From NCBI RefSeq assembly GCF_033958435.1, contig NC_134161.1, positions 12,400,001 to 12,464,000 on the forward strand: a stretch of 64,000 bases of DNA. Reading direction: 5' to 3'. The notes beneath the pieces were generated by a model, which saw only the letters and a list, made by a program, of their open reading frames with translations, was not told the DNA's origin and ran no database searches. This document shows, in pieces, positions 10,516-21,695 of this stretch. The stretch's first letter is position 1. Every line of letters begins with the position of its first letter. This stretch comes from Carettochelys insculpta (lineage: Eukaryota; Chordata; Testudines; Carettochelyidae). A program made the translations under genes and the position numbers.

Positions 10516-12107
10516 AGTATATAGACTAGCCCAGGTTTCTCTCTGTTATTATGGTCCTGTCAGATGTGCTACAATTTACTACACATCATGCAAGGGCTGG
10601 ATACTTGTCCGCTTTTCTCCTGCTTTTCCTGGGCTCCATTACTTTCTCTGCCCCACTGAATTCTTCTTCCTCTATCACATTCACTCCCAGTCTTTCATCT
10701 CTCTACCTTCTCCTCATCCTCCTTGCTGTAACTGCTGCCATCTGCTTGCTCTTCTCAACCTCTGGCATGTGATAGAGCTCCAACCAGGCAGTGACGGAAT
10801 ACCTCCTAACCAGGAAGGTGATTTCTGCACCTGAAATGCCGTTGTGGAAATTTCACGCCATGGGCTTCTCCACAATTCACACCTGACGGGTGAGAATTCT
10901 TATGCTCACCAACAAGTCATGCAGTAATTGGTCCACGTTCAGCCCGCTGGTGTGCACTAAAAGTTCCCAAACGTGCTTTAGTATTGTCCCATTTCAAACA
11001 CTACTGGGTGAGCATATGACGGCGTGCTCTGGAATTCCCACACTGCTTTTGTGCTCTGTCACATGGTGAAGATAAGCTGATAGACCTGAACAGCATTTTG
11101 TTTTCCCAAAGAAAATGGCAAATTTGACAACACCAGAAAGTTTCACCAACTCACACTACTCCCATCAAATTGTTCCACTCAGAAAACTAACAGAGCCCCT
11201 TAAAAGCCTAAAGAAAAATCTGAAAAAAAAAATAAAATAAGAACTTTGAGAGTTTTGGGTTCAAAATTACCTTTTGTTTCGAAAATTCCTTCTATTCCAT
11301 TAAACACCAACCAACAGAATCTCAAACAGAACTACTGAAAAATGCCCAGGGTCAAAATACAATGCTTCATTTGATCTGAGACATTTTTGGGGGGCGGGGG
11401 GAGATTGCTTTTACTTTTTGTTTCACCAAAAAAAACCCAAAACACTTTGGGTTTGACCCCCAGAACACTAGTTTGCGTTTTTTTCAGAATTGCCAGCGCA
11501 TGTAACAACCCAAATAACTGAGCGGTTATTTGCACAGTTCCAGTGACAAGCAGCGAACAAAATGCACGGACACAGAGAGTACAGTTAAGTGTGACAGCGA
11601 GATGACAGGCTAATGCTACCAGCTTGTCTATTGCAAAAACAAAGCCCACTGATACTCTGCAATTGCTGCCTGGTCAGCAACCGCCATGTTGGCCTCTCTG
11701 GTTGCTGTCTTCCCTGAGCAGTTCCTCAAATACTCCGCTGCTCCCTGCCTACTCTAGGAGCTCGTGGGGAATTGGGAGCCGGGGGGAGCTCCAGAGAGAG
11801 AAGCTTTACTGAGGAAGCTCAGAGGCACTTTTGCGTCCCTCTGGGCTTGCAAAGTGCCATCCAGCAAAAAGCGGGGGTGGAATAAATAAATAATTGCAGG
11901 TCGCTTGCTCAGCATGGCTGTAAATACTTCATGAGCTCCCAGAGATTCACCCCGCTCCTCCTGCGCTAACGAGCAGGGAAGGTTCGCGGCCTCTAAATGA
12001 TGCTCCCTGGGGGATAAAGGCACCACCAGCCTGGGCTACAGAGATGGTTAGACCCAGTGACCCCCGCTGGACCACTGGCAGAAGCATACTAGCCCCTCAG
12101 AAGACAG
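10516..12107. other. Unassigned stretch
   Basis: No confident repeat or exon. Features seen are a T-rich run, a G-rich patch at 11389-11401 interrupted by one C, and several A-rich tracts. Minus-strand frame 11332-11649 (105 codons) lacks any recognisable domain. Confidence 0.3.
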
Positions 12108-12300
12108 CAATCACCAGATCGGATGCATCTAGTCCAGTGTCCCATCTCCAGTGGGGGCCGTCTGGTCTGGCTCCGTCAAACAAAGGTGAAAGAAATCGCA
12201 AATTATGGATCAACCAGCCCCTTCTGGAGCATTTTCTCCCTAATCACCCTCAGTGACAGGTCGTCTTATGCCCTGCAGCGTGAACTGAGGAAAGTGCATT
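12108..12300 (-). mobile_element. CR1 3' fragment (other subfamily)
   Basis: The plus strand carries GGATGCATCTAGTCCAGTGTCCCATCTCCAGT, then TTCTCCCTAATCACCCTCAGTGACAGGTCGTCTTATGCCCTG, resembling the complement of a CR1 3' region of a subfamily distinct from the 8.1-kb copy. Both boundaries are approximate. Confidence 0.6.
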
Positions 12301-12465
12301 GGCATCAGAACTGGTCTGGACATCATTACCTACCATTTGTACAATGCTGTAGATGTTTCAGGCATCCATGACTTTTTCTTACAAACACCTGCAACATGAT
12401 AGGTGTTTGCAGGCATACAAAAAAAATAAAACCCCACAGCCCTGCACCTAATTCCTCCACAGCCC

Positions 12466-12763
12466 AAGGGTATGTCATCACTATGCAGAAGACAGATCCA
12501 GGCCAGGTTAATCTTATGGGGTTGATTTCGTGCGCCTAGAAGGGATGCATAAAATGGAACTATCAGGGGTCGGCACTCCACCCCTGTACCCCTCATTATT
12601 AAGAGGAATAAGGAAGGTCAATAGGAGAGTTTCTCTCATCCACCTCCCTCAGTAAGGACAACCAAGTAAGTCTATCGTAGATAAATCGATTCTAGCTACG
12701 CAATTGCCATAACTAGAATTGCGTATCTAAGGTCGATTTTAATGTCTAGTGTAGATTTGACCT
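12466..12763 (+). mobile_element. GTCTACAC-type MITE (M1), copy 2
   Basis: Near full-length match to the M1 family: left end AAGGGTATGTCATCAC, middle GGGTTGATTTCGTGCGCCTAG, GTCAATAGGAGAGTTTCTC, and right end GCGTATCTAAGGTCGAT...GTCTAGTGTAGATTTGACC. No coding capacity. Confidence 0.8.
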
Positions 12764-13049
12764 AATTTAAACAGCTCAAGCAAGGAAGAAAGAAGAGGAA
12801 ATTACAAAGGCGGAGGTAAGGTGCGGAGAAAGGTGAAGCACCTGGGAGGCAGGTGATGTAGAGTGGGGCTTGGAAAGCTGCCTAGTGGTAGTTCTCAGTA
12901 TAGTCATTCCCAGCAAGAAGTCTCTGAGCACAGATCAGCTTGGGGTGGGGCTGGAGGAACACAGCCAAGTGGCAGTCACAGGAGGGCTTTCTGGATATAG
13001 GGGACAGCAAGAAAGAACGGAGGAGGGAATTCGTAGATATCAGAACCAG
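12764..13049. other. Unassigned stretch
   Basis: Nothing recognised. Confidence 0.25.
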
Positions 13050-13185
13050 CCAGGACCATTGCAATCCTCTAGTTTTCTGACCCTTTAATCACCCTCCTCG
13101 TTTTCCTCTGAACCCACACCAGATTATCAACATCCTTCTTGAACTGTGGACACCAGAACTGGATGCAGTGTTCAACCAAAGGACT
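13050..13185 (-). mobile_element. CR1 fragment
   Basis: TTCTGACCCTTTAATCACCCTCCTCGTTTTCCTCTGAACCCA and CTTCTTGAACTGTGGACACCAGAACTGGATGCAGT on the plus strand are the complement of CR1 ORF2 C-terminal sequence (the CCAGAACTGGA block). Both ends are truncated. Confidence 0.75.
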
Positions 13186-13459
13186 CATTAGCTCTTTTCC
13201 TCTTGCTCCCTGGCTTCAGCAGGAAGTGCGCAAGCTGGAGAAAGTCTGTGCTTACGGTCGGAAGGCAAGAGAAAACCTCTTGCTACAAAACATGCAGTCT
13301 GTTTGACTGCAGGCTTGAGAGACACAGCTAGGTCTGCTCACTTCTGTCTTCCTTCTTGCATCATGCAAGAAATGGATAGGCCGTGGGGAGACCCACACAG
13401 CCTCCTCTGCTTGTTGTTGCTGTCTCCCTAGGCACAGACCGGGATCTAATTCACAGGCA

Positions 13460-13632
13460 GCAATGTTCCCTCTAATTGTTTCCCATTCTGAGGCAGAATA
13501 AATTTTGTAATGAGCACCTAGGCATGTGTGGGTGTGCACCACCAACAGAAACATCTGCTGCCAGCTGTGGGCACTCTGCTCATCAGCTGGGCAACACCTG
13601 AATCTCTGCTGAGCAGCCTCCCAAGCTTAACA
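13460..13632. mobile_element. Short hAT-like MITE (TGTTCCCTCTAA family), copy 1
   Basis: It starts CAATGTTCCCTCTAATTG, has AATAAATTTTGTAATGAGCACC and CAGCTGTGGGCACTCTGCTCATCAGCTGGGC inside, and decays at the right end after CCAAGCTTAAC. It aligns with 26691, 45959 and, reversed, 53923. The right terminus and target duplication are lost. Confidence 0.7.
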
Positions 13633-15059
13633 ACAAAATCCCCATCCCCATATGTTTCATCTCTTGCCTAATGCACCCATGGCAATAAGGAGGGGTCCAG
13701 TTTATGGACATACTGTTAGGATCCAGCCTGAGCCCCACAACTCATCCACAAGCTCCCCATCTTGGCTCAAAACCAGCAGCGTCTAGACTTTATCAGGCCC
13801 CAGAGCCATCCAGCCTCCCCTGCTTGGTCTTTTTATTATGTTCCTTGACATTTTCAAAGGGTTATATTTCCACCTGTGAGAACTATCAGTTCAGCCGCAC
13901 ACAGTAATATATGGAGTAATAGAGTCTCAGCACAGCAGGTTTAATCTCATATTGCTGAAGCCCCTGGTGTCCTAGCTGAAGTCAGTTTGTCATTAGGAAT
14001 TCCTTTCTCCCAACCGCCAGCTTGTTGTGTTTGGGGTTATTATTTTTCCCCTAAAGAGAAGAGAAGCACTCCAGATTGATTCAGGCCTCTCCCATTTTCT
14101 TCTCTGCCATGCAAGCTGGCAAGCTCCCAGGAGAAAGAGAGGCCAGAAAGGCAGGGGCCTCCTGCCCATCAGTCACCTCCCTTGCACCCTCATCACTCCC
14201 TAACTTCAGGGCCTCCAGGGGCCGGTGTGGGGCCAGATTTGTTATCTGAGGGGCCCGTTGCTGCCTGTGCCTAATCAGATTTACCAGCGGCGCTGGGAGC
14301 CATGGAAAGATTAACGACCTGCTCTGGTACAGCTACGAATTCAGTGAGAGGGTTGGCTCCGAGTGCGAGAAGCAGCGGTGAGACCCTTTGCACAATGCTG
14401 GGTTGGATGCAGATGGACGAGGCTATGCCTAACACAGCAGGGACTGCCTGAGTCAGAGAAGTGCTTTCCGGGGGTTAGGCGCTGGGGGCAGGGGGAGAAC
14501 AAATTGCTAGGAGATGCCCTGTAGGAAACCGGCCAGCGCTAGGCAGGAGAGGCTTGGGTCAGCTGATAGGGCTGCTTTTCCCATGGCTGGTGCGCATGGC
14601 ACTCCGGCACACTCCGGCACGCACTGGAGTCCCGTGCGCCAGCACTCAGAACAGAGGAGTGTGAAAATGCTTCCACACACTGCCACCCCCGACAGCAGCT
14701 AATTGACCCCTGAGAGTCGTACAGCAAATCCTGGCCTCGCTCTGGAAGGAGTCCGGGGTTGCTGGCGGCTTGATGGGGCTTCTTGGCTATTCTGGGGCTC
14801 AGGGGATGGGCTGTGGGGAAAACACAGCAGACTGCTCTGTGCTCAGCAGAGGGCTAGGAGCATGACCTGCCCTGCTGCATGGATCCCAAGGGGGCCCAGG
14901 CAAAAGACAGAGGTCTGCCTGCCAGTCCTCCCATCAGCTCTGAACACACTCTCAGGCTCCCTCTCCCAAGTCTCCACCCCCAGGAATTATTGGTTCAATA
15001 CCCTGGGAGCATCACATTCCCTGGCACCTTCCATTCCCCAGTGGGGCACTGTTGTTTTC
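13633..15059. other. Unassigned stretch, possible conserved noncoding patch
   Basis: No repeat recognised. The patch near 14225-14345 (GGGGCCAGATTTGTTATCTGAGG..., CTAATCAGATTTACC, GATTAACGACC) is complex, non-repetitive and has homeodomain/GATA-like words, so it could be conserved regulatory DNA. Frames up to 131 codons are not gene-like. Confidence 0.3.
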
Positions 15060-15165
15060 AAACAGGCTCTTCCTGTCTGGTGCTTGTACAGTGCCTGATA
15101 CAACACGGCCCTGATCCATGACTGAAGCTCCTGCTTGCTACCTCAATGCAAATAAAACAACAACA
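15060..15165 (+). repeat. MIR-like SINE tail
   Basis: TTGTACAGTGCCTGATACAACACGGCCCTGATCC followed by an AATAAAACAACAACAAAAA end is the typical 3' tail of a sauropsid MIR-like SINE. Confidence 0.5.
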
Positions 15166-16695
15166 AAAAGCAGTGGATGGGGAGGGCTGCACGTGGGACC
15201 CCCCAAGCCTAGACAATGTAGAGAAGGAGCCAATCAGGAGAGGCTGCCTTCAAAATCCCTCCTAATCCCAGCAGACACTGGGAAAGTTTCGATCCAAGCA
15301 CCATGGCTTGGGGTGTGCAGCTGCTACTTTTCCCCAGACTGTGGCAATTCGTGGCATCCTAAAGAGTGCAAGAGTGGACAGGAAAGGTGCCAGCGCTCTG
15401 GGCTTAATCCAGTCAAGACTGGTTGACGTTTTCCAGTTGATATCTCTGGCTTTCTCCAGCAGACCATGCTCTGCTGGTTGCCGGAAAGTGAGTCTCCAAA
15501 GTTGATTCAATTAGATGGTTTATATAGATGTCTTGGCCGCGGCAAACAAGGACCTCAGCTGGTCTCTTTGAAGCCTCTCTAGTGCCAACAGAGCAACTAA
15601 TTGCAAAGGCAGAGGGTGCTGCCTTTGGGCCATACCAGGGGAGCCATGCCAGCCGGTGGCTTCCATCTGGGGGAGAGAAGTGCTCCTTGACAAAGCCAAG
15701 GGGCCTTTCGGAACCCAAGTACCAGCCAGCACAGCTGCAAATGTGAACACGGTGGGAGGCCTAGCTGGCCCTGACAAAAGGTGCGCAGCCACAGAATCCG
15801 GCATGAAATGCCCTCCCCGGTGTGCAGGAATTGGCTGGGCAGTGCTCGCACCACTAGCACGCCACTGAGAGGCAGCACAAGTCAAGAGCCCTGCCTGGTT
15901 GAGGAGCAGGTGCTGTGGAAGCTCTCGCTGCTGGGAACAGGGCACTGCTGTGAGGGTGCTCACAACACCGTCCTCCTCTCTGGCAGCAGCATGGCCCTGC
16001 AGAGACATTCAGCCAACCCTGACTGTGCCCTGGCATGCAGAAAGTCTGGACAGCATAAAGTGCCTCCATTGCCTGGCAGGTAGGCGCTTAAAGAAGAATC
16101 AAACTGAAATAACTAAAGGTCCCACTTGCCCCCTCCTGTCCGTGCCTCCCCGTTCAGACACACACCCGCTGTGGCTCCCTGACAGCACTGCCTTCCTGTG
16201 AGTCAGGCCACCGTGCTGATCCTCTGCCCAGAGGCCACATGTCTGGAATAGGAATGAAGGGTGGGGGGGATGCTCATGACTATGCAAAGCAGGGCAGGAA
16301 GACAGCCCGTTGGAATTAACATTTTTAATGAAATAATAACACGGGCGAAATGCTGGCTTTCCAGCCATTTCTTGACAGCTGTAGAAGCCCTGATAATACG
16401 GGGCAGGGGAGGAGGCAAGGAGCTAAATTGCTCCTGGAGGCTGGCAAAGGGCTCTTGTTTTTCTAATGCAGCTTGTTCCATTTTTATATCTACTCCTCCA
16501 GCTTCTCCTACCCAGGAACATGAATGAAGGCAAGAGCCCCAGAAAGGCTGGTGGCCCTGCTAAGTCAGCAGCCTCTGATCAGGGGACTCCATTCACAAGG
16601 TGTATGCATCCCTGGAACTGGGGCTTTAATACTGCCTAGATACTTGAAGTGGGACTTAAGCAGCACCTACACCCTGGGCCAGCTCTCTACACCAG
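15166..16695. other. Unassigned stretch
   Basis: No repeat recognised. A minus frame of 162 codons (15520-16008) lacks domains and overlaps frames on the other strand. The segment 16310-16400, with GGAATTAACATTTTTAATGAAATAATAACACGGGC, is a possible conserved noncoding patch. Confidence 0.3.
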
Positions 16696-17115
16696 GGCTA
16701 CGTCTACACTAGCATTCCTCTTTCGAAAGAGGCATGCAAATGAAGGAAACTGAAAATGCAAATGAGGCACAGATTTACATGTCTGGCACCTCATTTGCAT
16801 ATTCTCCTTTTGAAAGAAGACAAGCAGCGTAGATGCAGCTCTTTTGAAAGTAATCCCCATCTTCGAAAGAACCCTTCTTCTGAAAAAAATAGGAAGAAGG
16901 GTGGGCTATTCTTTTCAGGAAGAAGGATTCTTTCAAAGATGGCGATTACTTTCAAAAGAGCTGCATCTACACAACTTTCCTTCTTTCGAAAGAAACTCTT
17001 TTGAAAGAATATGCAAATGAGGTGCCAGGTATGCAAATCTGTGCCTCATTTGCATTTTCAATTTCCCTTATTTGCATGCCTCTTTTGAAAGAGGAATGCT
17101 CGTTTAGACGTAGCC
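16696..17115. mobile_element. Foldback MITE, 420 bp, GGCTACGTCTACAC ends
   Basis: The left end GGCTACGTCTACACTAGCATTCCTC is mirrored by GAGGAATGCTCGTTTAGACGTAGCC at the right. Pairing continues inward almost to the centre near 16890 through GCAAATGAGGCAC, CACCTCATTTGCATATTC, AGCTGCATCTACAC and TTCTTCTGAAAA/TTTTCAGGAAGAA segments. It is thus a nearly complete intramolecular palindrome without coding capacity. Possible 3-bp flanks are CAG/GAG. The type fits PIF/Harbinger-like foldback MITEs; this is inference. Confidence 0.85.
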
Positions 17116-17876
17116 GAGGTGAACGTCACTGACTGAGCGTGGCACGGGAGAGCACTGCACCCATCCCTTTCCACGTCTGACACTTATTATGTTGACCCTA
17201 AGCCATTCAAGGACCCCATGCGCAAGAGCACCCTTCCTGAAAAAAACAGCCACTCTGTCAAGCTACTAGTGCCCGTCTCCCAGCAATGATTAGTGCCCAG
17301 TGCCCAGCACACCCCCGATCTTCATGCATGGAAGAGCAACCATCATGAGAGATAATGTGTAGGAAGCTGCAACTGCTCCTCTGATCCCCAGAGGATAAAC
17401 TGGGTCAGCTGGCCAGTAGTTACTGATCCAGAAGTTAAGAGCCAATGACCAAGATTTTCAGAGGCGACTAGTGATTCGAGAGGTGGGGGAGGAGGAGGTG
17501 GATAGTCTGGTTTTGGAGGGGCCCAATTTGAGACCCAGATCAGGGTCTTGTGCTGAAATTCAGACCCCTTTAAGTGGTTTTGAGTGGGACACCCCCTTCA
17601 CATCGGTTGTCACCAGTCACTTTTGGAAACGTTGGCCAACAGGCTGGGTAGAATACAACAACATGGATTGGATTGGTGCCTCACCCCAAACCAATGGTGG
17701 ATTGTGATAGGCGTGGGTTCTAGGCATGACCGAGCCATTGAAGATGTGCGCCCACCTCAGAGACAGGTACCAGTGTGCAGCACAGGTGGACACTGGAGGC
17801 TGGCAGATGATGTCTGAGGCATGTGCTGCATGGGGGCTTTGGATAAGGCTTAATGGGAATCATAAGGATGGGATTT
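17116..17876. other. Unassigned stretch
   Basis: No repeat or gene recognised. Confidence 0.25.
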
Positions 17877-18177
17877 TTATAAGAACCGAAGAGCAGCCAT
17901 GCTGGGCCAGACCAAAGGTTCATCTAACCCAGGGCCCTGTTTTCTGATAGCGGCCACTGGCAGGCACCCCAGGAGGGATGAATAGAAAACATAACCATCA
18001 TTAATTCCCAGCTTCTGACAAACCAAGGCAGGAGACCTCATTCCTGCCCATCCTGGATAATAGCCATTGATGGTCCCATGTGCCTTGAATTTATCCGGCT
18101 CTTTTTTGAACCCTGTGATAATCTTGGACTTCACAACGCCCTGTGGCAAGGAGTTCCACAGGTTGATTGTGCTTCCT
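17877..18177 (-). mobile_element. CR1 LINE 3' part
   Basis: On the plus strand the complement of the CR1 3' tail is clear: ATAAGAACCGAAGAGCAGCCATGCTGGGCCAGACCAAAGGTTCATCTA, then TTAATTCCCAGCTTCTGACAAAC, and CTTTTTTGAACCCTGTGATAATCTTGGACTTCACAACGCC. It is the same subfamily and orientation as the antisense copy at 19889. Confidence 0.9.
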
Positions 18178-18892
18178 TATGGTGTCAGATCCCACAAATC
18201 ACTGGTTACTGCCACTTGCGTGGTGGTTCCACGGACAGCATGATTAGGCTCTGGTTTCAAGGGTCATCCAGATCCAGCCTCTCTCTCCCATGAGTGGCTG
18301 CATCCCTTGCTGGGAAAGGATCTCTTCTAATGGAAAACCAATCATGTTGCTATGATTAGAAAGAGTGGAGAATTCAATTAGCAAGAATCCCATGTGTGCT
18401 GTGGGGCTGGCAGCAGGACCAGAGACCAGGGATGCAGTGGGTTGTGTAGAGAGGTGGTTGCTGAAAGATACTAAGCCTGCAGAACAACAAAAACATGAAT
18501 TTCAGTCTAATGGCCCCTCAAATCCCCTGCTGCAGCCGGGATCCCGAGATGAATACGCTAACGGCCTCAGCATTGTAATGTCAAATATCACCCACAGTAT
18601 TAATCTCAGTTTCTACTTTCCCCTTCCCCCCTGCAACTCTCCTTACAAGCCCCGTTCTCAGTATAGCGAGGGCAAGCAGCTCTTTGCAGGAGCACAGCCA
18701 CGGAAAGGCTGTCAGTCAATCCAGGACCTAAAGAGCACAACAGAGCCACAGGCTGATCTGTGCCCAGCAGAGTCAATTGATCAAGCCTCCATAGTCATTA
18801 CAGCCAAGTGCTGTCCTTCTCTGCTGCAAGGAGCACTAGATCCCCCTTGCTTCACTCCTTCCTTCATACCACCCTCATGTACCTGCCTAATG
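18178..18892. other. Unassigned stretch
   Basis: It contains the longest plus-strand open frame (18365-18946, 193 codons), which runs into a SINE and has no recognised domain, so it is not called. The patch 18545-18625 (GAATACGCTAACGGCCTCAGC, CAGTATTAATCTCAG) is a possible conserved noncoding sequence. Confidence 0.3.
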
Positions 18893-18972
18893 GCAGACTT
18901 GAACGTGGGACCTCTGGAACTTCATGCAGGAGCCTCTACGCTTTGAGCAAAAAGGCAGCTGCCGCTCAGCTA
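18893..18972 (-). repeat. tRNA-derived SINE
   Basis: The reverse complement reads TAGCTGAGCGGCAGCTGCC, then GAGGCTCCTGCATGAAG..CCAGAGGTCCCACGTTCAAGTCTGCC, with a tRNA-like A box and a B box (ACGTTCAAGTC). It abuts an M1 MITE exactly at its 5' side. Confidence 0.65.
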
Positions 18973-19206
18973 AGGGCATGTCTACACTTCTGGGAAGATC
19001 AACCTGGTCAAGTGTGATCTTGTGGAGTTTCATTTTGCACACCTAGGGGAGACGTGCAAAACCAAACTGTCTGGATTCAGCAGTCAATGTACTCCTCGAT
19101 ATTATGAAGAGTAAGGGAAGGTGACGGAAGAAACGCTCCCATCAACCTCCCTCTGTGTGGACGGCCAGGTCAGTCGATTGCAGATAAGTCAGTTCTAGCT
19201 ATGTGG
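18973..19206 (+). mobile_element. GTCTACAC-type MITE (M1), copy 3, right-truncated
   Basis: It begins AGGGCATGTCTACACTTCTGGGAAGATC and follows the family through TACTCCTCGATATTATGAAGAGTAAGGGA and CTCCCATCAACCTCCCTC, but stops after GTTCTAGCTATGTGG. The right end is missing. Confidence 0.8.
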
Positions 19207-19888
19207 TCTAGGTGCCATGACATGGGACAGGGAGTCACACCCCAGGTGTCTGGGTTACGCTTACACTAGGCATGGTCTCCTCCAAACTTCCCTCTTAAAC
19301 CAATCTGCTTCCATCCTCTGCCTGCTGCCAGCCTCGTTTCAGACAGAGCGAGGCTGTAAGCTCTGCCAGGCAGGACGCTGGCATTGTCCTCTCCCCACAG
19401 ACTGACACAAGTGAAATACCGCGGGCTGCTGAGAATTCATTACTGATCCCCGCCAGCATACAAAAGATCAAAGCAGCCCCCTGCCTCTCACATGTCTGGG
19501 AAGGACTGTGCCCCCTCACAGAACTCTGCAAATGATGCACAATTGCAGCCATCACCCGCCTCCATCGGACGCCAGGGGCTGAGTCAAAAAAATTCTTACA
19601 GCTTATGGGACTTTCCTTTCTGTCCCCACAGAAGGCCTCATTTTTAAGAGTGCCTCCCATTCACTCCAGCTGTTTTTGTGAATGTTCAGCACCGCTGCAA
19701 ACCAAGCCCTCCAGGCTGAACTCACGGAGCCACTCTGTCACTTTATACAGCTCACACTTTAAGCACTGGGCCAGTCTCTGAAGCTGGCACAGGGCACCGA
19801 AACTGACACGTCACTTCACCTGTCCCTGTGTTGCAGCAGAGTTAGGATTCAGGATGGGGAGGTGAGCCAGCATCACCACTTGCCCTTT
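19207..19888. other. Unassigned stretch
   Basis: No repeat or gene recognised. Confidence 0.25.
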
Positions 19889-20479
19889 ACATAAGAACGA
19901 CCATGCTGGAGCAGACCAAACGCCCACCTAGGCCAGTATCTTGTCTTCCAACAGAGGCCAATGCCAGACGCCTCAGAACAAGTGAACAGAACAGGTAATC
20001 ATCAAGTGATGCCTCTCCTGTCATCTATTTCCAGCCTCTGACAAAGAGAGGCGAGGAACACCATTCGTACCCAATAGCCACTGATGGACATAACCTCCAT
20101 GCTTTTATAGAGGTTATAGGGTCCTAATTCAAAATGATCTAGACAAACTGGAGAAAAGGTCAGAGGTAAACAGGAAGAAGTTTAATAAGGACAAATGCTA
20201 AGTATTCCACTTAGGAATGAACAATCAATTTCACACATACAGACTGGGAGGCGAATGTCAAATAACGAGTACTGCAGAAAGGGATCTAGGGGTTATAGTG
20301 GACCACAAGATAATGAGTTAACACTGTGATGCTGCTGCAAAAAAGCAAACCTGATTCTGGGATGCATTAACAGGAATGTCGTGAGCAAGACACAAGAAGT
20401 AATTCTGTTCTGCTCAGTGCTGATTAGGCCTCAGTAGGAGTATTGTGTTCAGTTCTGGGCACCACATCTCAAGAAAGAT

Positions 20480-20867
20480 GTGGAGAAATTGGAGAAGGTC
20501 CAGAGAAGAGCAACAAGAAGGATTAAAGGTCCAGAGAACATGAGCTATGAGAGAAGACTGAAAGAACTGGGCTTGTTTAGTTTAGGAAAAAGAAGACTGA
20601 GAGGAGTCATGATAGTGATTTACAAGTACCTCAAAGAGGGTTACAAGGAGGAGGGAGAAAAAACTGTTCTCCTTGGCCTGTAAGGATAGGACAAGGAGCA
20701 ATGAGCTTAAACTGCATCAAAAGAGGTTTAGGTTAGACATTAGGAAAAACTTCCTAACTGTCAGGGTGGTTAACCACTGGAATAAATTTCCTAGGGAGGT
20801 TGTGGAATCTCCATCACTGGAGATATTGAAGAGCAAGTTAGGCAGCCATCTATCAGGGATGGTCTAG
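20480..20867 (+). pseudogene. CR1 ORF2 C-terminal remnant (frameshifted)
   Basis: The first frame gives [14 protein letters not shown], then [21 protein letters not shown] and YKYLKEG; a shifted frame continues with RTRSNELKLHQKRFRLDIRK, HWNKFPREVV and PSLEILKSKLGSHLSG. These are the conserved blocks at the C-terminus of CR1 ORF2 protein, downstream of the RT domain. At least one frameshift near 20680 breaks it. Confidence 0.9.
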
Positions 20868-20869
20868 AC

Positions 20870-21065
20870 CATGGGTGTCCAACTTTTTGGCTTGCCTGGG
20901 CCTCACTGAGTGAAGAAGAATTGTTTTGGGCCACATATAAAATGTATAATATAGTTAATGTATATAAATCACATAATAATGTTAAAAGTTTACGATCTTG
21001 TGGGGCCGCATTACTAGCTGTCCAGGGCTGCATGCGGCCCACGGGCCGCGGGTTGGACACACCTG
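20870..21065. mobile_element. hAT-like MITE (TGTCCAAC family), 196 bp
   Basis: Starts CATGGGTGTCCAACTTTTTGG and ends GGGTTGGACACACCTG. The flanks GTCTAGAC (20862-20869) and GTCTAGAT (21066-21073) match at 7 of 8 positions. Removing the element restores the CR1 word GGATGGTCTAGATGGTGC, also seen in the CR1 at 29918 as GGATGGTCTAGACAGTGC. This is strong evidence for an 8-bp hAT target duplication. Confidence 0.9.
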
Positions 21066-21695
21066 GTCTAGATGGTGCTTGGTCCTTCCATGAGGGCAGG
21101 GGACTGGACTTGATGACCTCTTGAGGTCCCTTCCAGTTCTAGTGTTCTGTGATCTAGCTCTTTTTTGAACCCTGTTCAAGTCCTGGACTTCACAACTTCC
21201 TCTGGCAAGGAGTCCCACAGGTCTACTATGCCATGCATGAAGAAAAACTTTTTCTCAGTCTTAAATCTGCTACCCATTAGTTTCATGTGGTGTCCCCTAG
21301 TTCTTATATCATGGGAACAAATAAATAGCTTTACTTTATTCACTTTTTTCTGACACCAGTCATGATTTTATACACCTCTACCACATCCCCCATTAGGCTC
21401 CTTTTTTAAAAGCTGAAATGCTGTAGTCTCTCTGCATATGACACCCATTCCAAACCCCTGATCATTTTTGTGGCCCTTTTCTGAACCTTTTCCAATGCCA
21501 GTATATCTTTCTTTCAGATGAAGTGACCACATCTGTCTGTGATATTCAAGATATGGGCATACCATGGATTTCTATAGAGGCAATAAGATATTCTCTGTCT
21601 TATTTGCTATCCCTTTTTAAATGATTCCGAGCATTCTGTTTGCTTTTTTGGCTGTTGCTGCAAATTGAGTGGATGTTTTCAGAGCACTTTACTGA

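Larger units (their letters stand above)
20126..21152 (+). mobile_element. CR1 LINE, sense, nested in antisense CR1
   Basis: It spans the ORF2 C-terminal region and the short 3' UTR ending CCCTTCCAGTTCTAGTGTTCTGTGA. It is 5'-truncated at about 20126, starting near AATTCAAAATGATCTAGACAAACTGGAG. A hAT-like MITE (20870-21065) is inserted close to its 3' end. The subfamily resembles 8089-8772 and 57772-58290. Confidence 0.92.
19889..21695 (-). mobile_element. CR1 LINE, antisense, split by a sense CR1
   Basis: The parts 19889-20125 and 21153-21695 together make one CR1 3' region on the minus strand: CATAAGAACGACCATGCTGGAGCAGACCAAA...CCAGCCTCTGACAAA..., then CTCTTTTTTGAACCCTGTTCAAGTCCTGGACTTCACAAC..., and further ORF2 sequence up to GTTTGCTTTTTTGGCTG. 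The order and register match the uninterrupted copy at 17877-18177. The gap is filled by a plus-strand CR1. Confidence 0.9.

Noticed and set aside
12383..12411. Hairpin CAAACACCT...AGGTGTTTG
   Set aside because: A single 9-bp stem next to an A-rich run; no evidence for a terminator or microRNA precursor.
15520..16008. Open frame of 162 codons on the minus strand
   Set aside because: Competing frames of similar size on the other strand; no family resemblance.
18365..18946. Open frame of 193 codons on the plus strand
   Set aside because: No recognisable domain; its end runs into a tRNA-derived SINE, and length is within chance for 64 kb read in six frames.
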